Positions 33,723 to 41,064 of a stretch of DNA of 64,000 bases are shown one piece after another. The notes under the pieces are model-generated. The model did not search any database. It was not told the DNA's origin and saw only the letters and a program-made list of their open reading frames with translations. A program made the translations under genes and the position numbers. The DNA is from JBMONI01 sp049324575 (GTDB lineage Bacteria; Omnitrophota; Omnitrophia; Omnitrophales; Aquincolibacteriaceae): contig JBMONI010000016.1 of NCBI GenBank assembly GCA_049324575.1, positions 186,001 to 250,000 on the forward strand. Reading direction: 5' to 3'. Positions within the stretch are counted from its first letter, which is position 1; the number at the start of each line of letters is the position of its first letter.

Positions 33723-34948
33723 AACGGCCTTCCTTTTCGGTTGCCCAAACCGGCGATCATGCTCCAGACGCTCAGCACGATCCACATCTGACAATAGGTG
33801 AAATACATTAGCACCGCGATCCCGATATTTTCCAGCGTAAATTCCGAGGTCTCCTCAAAGGTCAGGGTCACGCAGATCGAGATGACGAAAAGAAAGAACG
33901 CCATCATCCAGGTCAAGACAAGCGGCCCGGCGACCGTCACTTTGAGAAGCCCGATCACTCCGCCCACAAAGATCAGGTCTGAAATGATGAGCGACCACAA
34001 TAAAAGCGCATAGACCAGTACCATGTAAAGAACGACACGGACGTTCTTTAGCTTGAAGCGGTCCGGGCGGAAGTACTTCTGCACGATATACTGATTCCCC
34101 TGCAGCCAGCGCAGCCGCTGGCGGAACCAGACGGGGACAGTCTCGGGCTCCTGCTCCCAGGTGATCGAAAAGGGATTAAAGCTGATCCGGTAACCCAGCT
34201 CCTGGATCTGCAGCGAGAGCTCGGTGTCCTCGGTGAGCGCGCGGGTGTCCCATCCGCCAAGATAATCGAGCACTTTTTTCCAGACCACGAAATTCGTTCC
34301 CGGGATCGTGGCGATCCCGTGCAGATGATAGCGGCCGCCCTGGACCATCCACTGGTGCGAGATGAACTCCAGATTGATGAAACGGGTCAAGAGGTTCTTT
34401 TTCCGGTTTTGTGTCCGCACCTTTCCGCAAACGACCGCCAGTTTCGGATCCGAAACAAGTTCCGCAACAAGGTATTTGAGCGCATTGGGTTCGGGGCTGT
34501 TATCCGCATCATAGACACAGATCACATCGCCACGCGCCTGTTTAAGCCCGAGATTCAGCGCATGGGACTTCCCTTTTCCGCCGACCCCGGGCGCGATATG
34601 GACCGGCCGGACCCTGCGGTACTTTGACGCGAACCGATCAAGGATCTCGCCGGTCCGGTCGCTCGAGTTATCGTTCAGGGGAACGATCTCGATCCGGTCC
34701 CTGGGATAATCGAGCTCGAGCATGGCCTGCAGAGTTCGTTCGATCACGATCTCTTCATTGTGCGCGGGGATAAGGACGGTCACGAACGGCGGGTCCGAGA
34801 AGTCTTTCAGATATTTTTGGAGACGGGCCCGGCTCTTCAGAAAGAAATCATACGCGGTGATCAGGAGGAAGGAATGATAGAAAAGAATGGCCCACATGCC
34901 GATCACGCAGATCAGAAAAAGGATATCCAGGACTTCGTGCTGGAACAT
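33686..34948 (-). CDS. Processive GT2 synthase (BcsA/PgaC-type, no PilZ)
   Basis: 420 aa. N-terminal membrane helix, GT2 domain, then three or four membrane helices. Catalytic signatures of processive beta-glycan synthases: VPLNDNSSD (first Asp), VYDADN (DxD), ALTEDTEL (TED) and RQRLRWLQGN (QxxRW). It polymerises sugar from a UDP-donor while threading the chain through the membrane. Unlike BcsA there is no C-terminal PilZ domain, so direct c-di-GMP control of the synthase is not expected. The partner BcsB-like gene overlaps its 3' end. Confidence 0.93.
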   Translation of the reverse strand: MFQHEVLDILFLICVIGMWAILFYHSFLLITAYDFFLKSRARLQKYLKDFSDPPFVTVLIPAHNEEIVIERTLQAMLELDYPRDRIEIVPLNDNSSDRTGEILDRFASKYRRVRPVHIAPGVGGKGKSHALNLGLKQARGDVICVYDADNSPEPNALKYLVAELVSDPKLAVVCGKVRTQNRKKNLLTRFINLEFISHQWMVQGGRYHLHGIATIPGTNFVVWKKVLDYLGGWDTRALTEDTELSLQIQELGYRISFNPFSITWEQEPETVPVWFRQRLRWLQGNQYIVQKYFRPDRFKLKNVRVVLYMVLVYALLLWSLIISDLIFVGGVIGLLKVTVAGPLVLTWMMAFFLFVISICVTLTFEETSEFTLENIGIAVLMYFTYCQMWIVLSVWSMIAGLGNRKGRPFWSKTQRFHLQK

Positions 34949-34962
34949 GCGCCCCCCCCCGC

Positions 34963-36897
34963 TCAGTCTTTTTTCCTGAAATGGCTACGGTAAGACGAGG
35001 TCCGGTCCAAAAGAATCATGGCCACGCGCCCGACGAAAAAAGCCGTAAAGATCAAAAGGGCCCAAACAAGCCAGCGCTGCACCGTCCCGACCAGGGAGTT
35101 GGTCTCCCCGATCAGGAAATATTGCGCGCGGGTAAGGATCGTTTTCGACACCGAGGGCTTTTCTTTCAATTTCTCCGCGAGCAGGATCCCGCCGTCCTTC
35201 AGGGGGACGGAAAGGACCGCGCGGCCCCGCACCGGCGACGACGAAAGGAAGCCGGACCGCGTACGCCATCGGAAGTCCATGAGGGCCGTACGCAGCCATT
35301 CGCCGTCCATCGGCCATTCGAGCGTCCGGGGATCTTCGCCGCCCATCGCAAGGTCCAGGACCGGTGGCAAGAGAGGAAAAGGATCTTCGCCGATCCCCGC
35401 AAAGATCATCGCGTTCTCCCCGCGCACGACGGCCGGAAATTCACGCAGGTCCAGGGGCTCGAAGCCGAGATCGAGGAGCGCTTCGGCGATCTTCCGCACA
35501 TACTTCTCCTCGAAATAGGAATGGTAGAAAACGCCGGCGACCGCATCGCGGACGACCCGGAGTTCGGCCGCACGGCGGAGAATATCCTCCGCCGTTTTAT
35601 TCTCCTCGAGATTCACGTACCCCAGATTCTCCGGAATCACCCGCTGTCCATAAATGTCGCGGATCATATAGGGGAACTCCTGGGAAGCCTTGTAAGTGCG
35701 ATCGGATACCTGTCGCCGCTCGACCGCGGTCGAAAAATAGCGGGCCATCGTGCGGTAATCCCGTTCGGAGGCCGCATAATGCGGGGTCTCCCATCCCAGG
35801 GGATAGAGCTCGAGGGCGACCAGTTCCCGGATGCCCGATTCCAGTTTTTCGCGGACGGTCTCTTCGGAATACTCCTCGATCGGCCGGTCCCGGGGCACAT
35901 CCCAGAACTCATGCCCCTCGCCCGATTCGTTCTTCCACTGATGCGTGTATCCGTGGAGCAGGACACTGCCGCCTTGCTCCATGCATCCGCGGAGCGCGCT
36001 CACCAGATGCAAACGGTCCTTCAGCGCAGCTTGTTTTCCGGTCTTGGGATCGCGGTACTGGGGGATCACCCCCATCATGAAAGGAAGGTTCAGCCCGGAA
36101 AGCTCCCGGCAGATCTCGCGAAGCCTCGCCGGATCGCGGTTGGGATGGATATCCTCGATGCGAATATAGAACTGCGGACGCCGGACATGCGGTTCTCCAA
36201 ACACCTCATGCAAAAGCTCGCAGAAAAGAAGCTGGGAAACCCCGCCCAGGACATGATCCGGAAAATACCAAAGATTCTTCGCGCGCACCGCGAACGGGAT
36301 CGAGCCTGCGGTCCCGTCCAAAAGCCCGGAGGTCCTTGCAATCCCGCGATCCGTCACCTGGATCTCGGGGACCTTCTCAGCCGTAGCACGGCTGAGGACC
36401 TGTCCCTCATGGATCAGCCGGACGAGCCCTCCCTGCGCGGGAAGGACCTTGAATCCGTATTCTGCGTCATAGCGCGCGATAAAAGACTCGAAATTCCACC
36501 GAAGCCAGACCACGGTCGTTGCGGGATACTTCGGAATATCCTCCTCAAGATCCGCCGGCGCTTTCGCGCCGAACGGCCATCCGAGATAGAAAACATAGTC
36601 GTAAGACCGGATCATCCCGGGGATATAGCGCTCGACGGGCGCGTTGGCCGTCTCGACATCGAAGTGCCCGAGAAGGTTCGTCAGCATGACGGCATTATCG
36701 GGGATCCCGGCGGGTGTTGCCGGAGGCCCGCCTTCCGAAGGTTGATGATAAAGGAGGAGGACCTTCTTAGGCGAGCCAGGAAGCTTGTCCGCAGCCCACA
36801 GGCGTGGGAGTCCCTGCAAAAAAAAGGCCCCGAAGATCAAGCATGCGAGGGGCCCGACTGGAACGATACGTTTTTTTTTGAACACGTTTCTTTTCAA
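34963..36897 (-). CDS. DUF2334-type polysaccharide deacetylase, membrane-anchored
   Basis: 644 aa. Signal or anchor helix at residues about 12-36, a flavodoxin-like N-terminal part, then a NodB-fold DUF2334 domain: FYIRIEDIHPNRDPA (Asp pair) and LLHGYTHQWKNES (metal His pair), and a second membrane helix near the C-terminus (WLVWALLIFTAFFVGRVAMI). Predicted to de-N-acetylate or otherwise deacylate polymer in the periplasm, like PgaB or PelA, though of a different deacetylase subfamily. ATGA overlap with the upstream gene. Confidence 0.87.
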   Translation of the reverse strand: MKRNVFKKKRIVPVGPLACLIFGAFFLQGLPRLWAADKLPGSPKKVLLLYHQPSEGGPPATPAGIPDNAVMLTNLLGHFDVETANAPVERYIPGMIRSYDYVFYLGWPFGAKAPADLEEDIPKYPATTVVWLRWNFESFIARYDAEYGFKVLPAQGGLVRLIHEGQVLSRATAEKVPEIQVTDRGIARTSGLLDGTAGSIPFAVRAKNLWYFPDHVLGGVSQLLFCELLHEVFGEPHVRRPQFYIRIEDIHPNRDPARLREICRELSGLNLPFMMGVIPQYRDPKTGKQAALKDRLHLVSALRGCMEQGGSVLLHGYTHQWKNESGEGHEFWDVPRDRPIEEYSEETVREKLESGIRELVALELYPLGWETPHYAASERDYRTMARYFSTAVERRQVSDRTYKASQEFPYMIRDIYGQRVIPENLGYVNLEENKTAEDILRRAAELRVVRDAVAGVFYHSYFEEKYVRKIAEALLDLGFEPLDLREFPAVVRGENAMIFAGIGEDPFPLLPPVLDLAMGGEDPRTLEWPMDGEWLRTALMDFRWRTRSGFLSSSPVRGRAVLSVPLKDGGILLAEKLKEKPSVSKTILTRAQYFLIGETNSLVGTVQRWLVWALLIFTAFFVGRVAMILLDRTSSYRSHFRKKD

Positions 36898-37775
36898 TTC
36901 CGGTTTGGGGCCGGGGCCGTTCTGGGCAAAGCCGAAAGCTTATCGGTCGCCGCCCGGATCAGGTTTGAAGGCGTATCCCCGTCCTCGGGGAAAGAGACAA
37001 CCACATGAGCGAGCCGGAGGGCCGCCTTGACCGCGCGATCGCGGTATTCGAGCTCCGTGTTCGACAGAGCCGTCACGATCCGACGAATCACGATCTCGGA
37101 GAATTCGCGGGAACAGTCGACCAGCATAAGCCCGACCCGTGATCCGGCAAGCCGGGCTTTCTTGTCGATATCCCGGGTGGATCGGCAAACCGCCTCGGCC
37201 ATTTTGTCCGTGGCGATCTTTGAGGCATCGGCGCCGATCAGCCTCTCGATCTCCTCGAGATTGGCGATCTCCATCGCGATCACGCAGAATGTCGAAAGCG
37301 ATCGCCGCGCCCGTGCGCATTCCTCTCCGAGCGCCTGCTCGAAATATTTTTCATCCCCGATCATCCCGAGCTGGTGGGTCGTGACGAGGGACTCGATCTG
37401 TCTCTCGAACCTCGCGAAGAGCCGGACGATGAAAAGGACCGCATCCCCGAGATACCCTCCCACTAACGCACCGAGCGGGATGAGGAAGAACCAGACGGAC
37501 TCTTCGAACCCGATGTCCCCGGCTCCCTGGAACGAATAGGTCCAGAAGAAATAATATCCTCCGAGCCCGAGCACCGCAAAAAGCGAGAAAAGAAGTCCGG
37601 ACGCCAGTCCGAACCACACCGAAAGAATCATGAGCGACTGGAAAAGGATCGCCGCCAGATATTGTTCGGAAGAAGCGCGGGCGAGATAAAGGATATACGA
37701 GAAGACCAGGAGCGAGACTCCGAGGGTCGCGCTGATCCCGATTCTCAGTTTAGGTCCGGTCAAACCGATGCGCAT
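36894..37775 (-). CDS. Membrane protein with degenerate GGDEF domain
   Basis: 293 aa. Four membrane helices (residues about 12-125) are followed by a GGDEF-fold domain (about 133-290) in which the signature GGDEF is replaced by AGSRV (KKARLAGSRVGLMLVD). Cyclase activity is therefore not expected. It may bind c-di-GMP or be a structural regulator, as PelD does in the Pel system. Fold assignment is by local pattern (SLSTFCVIAMEIANLEEI, DTPSNLIRAATDKL). Overlaps the deacetylase gene by ATGA. Confidence 0.75.
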   Translation of the reverse strand: MRIGLTGPKLRIGISATLGVSLLVFSYILYLARASSEQYLAAILFQSLMILSVWFGLASGLLFSLFAVLGLGGYYFFWTYSFQGAGDIGFEESVWFFLIPLGALVGGYLGDAVLFIVRLFARFERQIESLVTTHQLGMIGDEKYFEQALGEECARARRSLSTFCVIAMEIANLEEIERLIGADASKIATDKMAEAVCRSTRDIDKKARLAGSRVGLMLVDCSREFSEIVIRRIVTALSNTELEYRDRAVKAALRLAHVVVSFPEDGDTPSNLIRAATDKLSALPRTAPAPNRN

Positions 37776-37785
37776 CGGTCGTCTC

Positions 37786-38178
37786 CTAGGAGGCGGCCCG
37801 GCGGATCGCGAAGGAGAGCGTCCGCGGAAGCGCGGTCACATCCATCTGTCCTTTTACGAGAAAATCCTGGGCCCCCTGCTCGACGGCCCGGACTCCAACG
37901 GCTTCATCATCAAGGCCCGTCAGGACGACGATCGGGACCTTGCCAGCCCTGGCTTTCACTTGTTCGAAGGTCGAAAATCCCGAAGAATCGGGAAGACCGA
38001 GATCGAGCACGATCACATCGTAGGAGGAAGCCGCAAGCCTGGAAAGACACGCCCGCAGATCCCCGGCACGTTCGACCTCGAACTGAAAGGCTTTCGAATT
38101 CACAAGCCCCGACTGGATGATCTTGGCGACCCCTTCCTGGTCTTCCACGAGAAGCGCGCGGTATTTTTTCTGCTCCAT
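37786..38178 (-). CDS. Single-domain response regulator (receiver)
   Basis: 130 aa receiver only. Acidic pair in LLVEDQEG, phosphoacceptor Asp in VIVLDLGLPD, Thr in VVLTGLDD and Lys in FLVKGQ. It closely resembles the N-terminal receiver of the hybrid kinase immediately upstream (LDLGLPDSQG, GAQDYVVKG), suggesting a duplication. Likely phosphotransfer target controlling the exopolysaccharide machinery, acting by contact. Confidence 0.93.
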   Translation of the reverse strand: MEQKKYRALLVEDQEGVAKIIQSGLVNSKAFQFEVERAGDLRACLSRLAASSYDVIVLDLGLPDSSGFSTFEQVKARAGKVPIVVLTGLDDEAVGVRAVEQGAQDFLVKGQMDVTALPRTLSFAIRRAAS

Positions 38179-38222
38179 AAAGATGCCTCCGCCCGGCCGT
38201 TTTTAAGGCGGCCCGGGGTCTT

Positions 38223-39782
38223 TTAATTTTTCAGGATTTTTCTCACCATTCTCAAAAATTCTTCCGGAAGGAAAGGTTTTGCGATGAACGGGACCGACTC
38301 GTCCAGAACGCCTTTTTTCCCGATCTTGTCGTCGGTATAGCCCGACATAAAAAGAGTCTTCACCTCGGGATGGCGTTTTTTCATCTCCTCGACGAGCTCC
38401 GCCCCGCCCATGACCGGCATGATCACATCGGTCACAAGAAGATGCACGGGGTAGCCGGTCATCCCTTCCATCATTTGAAGCGCTTCCTGCCCGTTCGCGG
38501 CCGGGACCACATCGTAGCCGAAACTCCGGAGCATTTTAACCGTGAATGCGCGCACGCTCGCATCGTCTTCGGCGAGAAGAATCGTTTCTGTCCCTCGCAG
38601 CTCTTCCTTGGAAGGGACCGGCCCGGAGATCGGGACCGCGGACTCCTCGGTCGTTGGGAGATAGACCCTGGCCGTCGTTCCCTCGCCCGGACGGCTGGCA
38701 AGCTCGATATGGCCGCCGGCTTGGCAAATGATCCCGTAAGAGCTCGAAAGCCCCAGCCCGGTTCCCTTGCCTTTTCCCTTGGTCGTGAAAAAAGGATCGA
38801 AAACCCTCGCAAGAAGTTCCTCGTCCATTCCGATGCCGTTGTCGCGGATCTCAAGGACCGCATGACGGCCCGGCTGGAGATGAAAACGGAGCCGGGGGTC
38901 CCCTTCCTCGATCGTGATCGCGCGGGTCGTGATGCGGATCACGCCTTGTTCTCCGATCGCATCTGCGGCATTCGCGACAAGGTTCGTGATCACGCGCCGC
39001 AGCTGCAGGGGATCGATCTTGGCATGCAAAACCTCTCCCGCCGGTTCGATCTCGAGCGCGACCGATTCTTTCACAAGACTCCGGAGCATTTTAGCCACAT
39101 CCTCCAGAAGCTCTTTGAGATCGATCACGACCGGTTTGACGGTCTGTTTCCGGGCAAAGGCCAGAAGCTCGGCTGTCAGGTCGGCCGCGTCCTGCGCCGC
39201 TTTCTGGATCTCCTGAAGCCCGCTCCGGACGGCATCGCCCTCGGGAAGCCCCTGCGCCAAAAGGTTCGCATTCCCGCGGATCACGAGCAGCAGATTATTG
39301 AAATCGTGCGCGATCCCGCTGGCCAAACTCCCGACCGCCTCCATCCGCTCGGCGGCCTGGATCTGTTTTTCGAGGTTCTTGCGCCGGAGCGCATACATCA
39401 GGATCCGCGGAAGGACTTTCATTTCAAGGCCGGTCCCCTTGACCACATAGTCTTGCGCCCCGAGCTCGACCGCCTTCAAGGCCAGCCGTTCATCCCCCAA
39501 ACCGCTCAAGATCACGACCGGAAGATTCGGGTATTCGCGGTTCAGCCGGATGAATGTCTCAAGCCCTTGACTGTCCGGTAGCCCCAGGTCAAGAAGCACA
39601 ATGTCAAAAGCCGTATGGCGGAGTTTCTCGATCGCCTCGCCCAGGGAGGAAAGGCCTTCGAGAGCAAACGGACTGAAGGGGTCATGGGTCAGGCGAACGG
39701 AGATCAGACGCTGGATATCAGGTTCGTCCTCGACAAAAAGGACCTTGGTCGGCGCCGGAGGTTCATTTTCTTTCGGGTCCAT
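38223..39782 (-). CDS. Hybrid sensor kinase: receiver-HisKA-HATPase-receiver
   Basis: 519 aa, soluble, no sensor or membrane segment. Residues 10-130 receiver (LLDLGLPDSQG), about 135-215 dimerisation/His domain (GIAHDFNNLLLVIRGN), about 225-375 HATPase (NLVANAADAIGEQG, LEIRDNGIGMDEELL, GLGLSSSYG), and 395-515 receiver (VTDVIMPVMGG, FIAKPFLPEE). Input must come through the N-terminal receiver from another kinase or partner. Four nt downstream of the GH8-like gene; heads the signalling part of the locus. Confidence 0.94.
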   Translation of the reverse strand: MDPKENEPPAPTKVLFVEDEPDIQRLISVRLTHDPFSPFALEGLSSLGEAIEKLRHTAFDIVLLDLGLPDSQGLETFIRLNREYPNLPVVILSGLGDERLALKAVELGAQDYVVKGTGLEMKVLPRILMYALRRKNLEKQIQAAERMEAVGSLASGIAHDFNNLLLVIRGNANLLAQGLPEGDAVRSGLQEIQKAAQDAADLTAELLAFARKQTVKPVVIDLKELLEDVAKMLRSLVKESVALEIEPAGEVLHAKIDPLQLRRVITNLVANAADAIGEQGVIRITTRAITIEEGDPRLRFHLQPGRHAVLEIRDNGIGMDEELLARVFDPFFTTKGKGKGTGLGLSSSYGIICQAGGHIELASRPGEGTTARVYLPTTEESAVPISGPVPSKEELRGTETILLAEDDASVRAFTVKMLRSFGYDVVPAANGQEALQMMEGMTGYPVHLLVTDVIMPVMGGAELVEEMKKRHPEVKTLFMSGYTDDKIGKKGVLDESVPFIAKPFLPEEFLRMVRKILKN

Positions 39783-39785
39783 CGA

Positions 39786-40880
39786 TCAGTTCGAACGCTC
39801 CATGATTGCCATCGTCAGAAGGGCCTGCAGATGATCAAAGCTATGGCAGGCGCTTTTACAAAGCGCTCCTCGCCATTCCGAACGAGATTGTTTTCCGGCA
39901 AAAACCCGGATCTTTTCCATGATTTTTTCCGCGAAATCCTTTTTTCCACAAAACCAGGCAAGCCTTGCCGTCAAAGCCTCGACCGCCGGGCTTTCATACC
40001 GGACCAGCGGTTCAAGCGTTTCGGGATCGTAACGCCCGAAGAGCCGGTGATGCCGCGCATATTCCGTCTCGAGAAACGCTAGTAAAAACCCGGGGTTCCC
40101 GCCGGCCTCGATCCTGTGGATCGCTACGATCAATTGGTTGATGAGGTTTTTCTCAACATCATAATATCGGCCGGTCCGGGCGTCATATTTATCATAAGAA
40201 AAACCGTTCGGGCGCATGCCTTTTTCAAGGATCTCACGCGACCGCCGGAGGATGGGTTGCCATTCGGGATCACGTTCGGCGAGCTTTTGGAGGGCCTTCA
40301 GGTCCAGATAAGAAAGATCGATCACGCGGTCCTTGTCATCTCCTTCATAGACCAGGCTTTGGTGCAAAAGCAGCCCGTCACGGACCGCATGGTGTTTGAG
40401 CGCCGCGGCCTGCTCGAGCGCTTGCCGTATATAATCGGGACGGGCCCATGCTTCTCCGGCCTCCAATAGTGCTCGGATGATCCGGAGATCGTCGATCGTA
40501 GCACTGTACTCGCTGGGCTGAGGGACCTCGCCGCTCAAGTCCAGCCGCCAACTCAAGGTTTGATTTTTTAAAAGGAAGAACCGGTTCACCTGTTCAACCT
40601 GATGCTGAAAAAGCTCGCGTTCGCCGGCCGCAAGCAGGATCTGCATCCAAAGGCCGGCGGACTCAGAAAGCGCTTCCCTGCGATAATCCGGGCGAGAAGG
40701 AACTTTTTCCAAAACATAAGGGTAGGTTTCGATAAGCCCGCGGTCATCCCTAAGACGCAAGCGAACAAAATCCAATGCCGAGGGCAAAGAAGCTGGAGGC
40801 TTCGCCGGCTGCCCATGGAAAAGAAAGTAAAGAATTGCGGCGAGAACAACCGCAAGGGAAACCACAAAAATCTTTTTCAT
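39786..40880 (-). CDS. Exported GH8-like (alpha/alpha)6 glycosidase
   Basis: 364 aa with an N-terminal hydrophobic anchor (residues 3-21). ALSESAGLWMQILLAAGE (Glu73) and SATIDDLRIIRALLEAGEAW (Asp130/131) recall the catalytic acid and base segments of GH8 enzymes such as BcsZ, with the same spacing and surrounding helices. It would trim or release polymer in the periplasm. Similarity is distant and based on motif pattern only. Start at 40880 gives the signal anchor; a frame to 40922 is possible. First gene of the locus. Confidence 0.65.
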   Translation of the reverse strand: MKKIFVVSLAVVLAAILYFLFHGQPAKPPASLPSALDFVRLRLRDDRGLIETYPYVLEKVPSRPDYRREALSESAGLWMQILLAAGERELFQHQVEQVNRFFLLKNQTLSWRLDLSGEVPQPSEYSATIDDLRIIRALLEAGEAWARPDYIRQALEQAAALKHHAVRDGLLLHQSLVYEGDDKDRVIDLSYLDLKALQKLAERDPEWQPILRRSREILEKGMRPNGFSYDKYDARTGRYYDVEKNLINQLIVAIHRIEAGGNPGFLLAFLETEYARHHRLFGRYDPETLEPLVRYESPAVEALTARLAWFCGKKDFAEKIMEKIRVFAGKQSRSEWRGALCKSACHSFDHLQALLTMAIMERSN

Positions 40881-41064
40881 CAATACGCTCTCGTCCTGTT
40901 CAAAACCCGTGTCAGGATACAATTTGTGGATATCTTACCCCAAGCCCCGTTTTCCCGAAATAAGTAGATTTTCGATATAACCCAAGACATCGTTTAGGTT
41001 TAATTGACCTCAGGCCGATAATAGAAAAGGTTCTTGCTTCTGTTTTTTACGAATCGAGAGGTCT

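Noticed and set aside
34981..37008. 675-codon + strand open frame opposite the deacetylase gene
   Set aside because: No signal, domain or ribosome site; mirrors codon bias of the minus-strand gene.
40994..41022. Promoter for the autotransporter using GATAAT at 41017
   Set aside because: No acceptable -35 at 16-18 nt; a TTGACC nearby is only 7 nt away from the hexamer.
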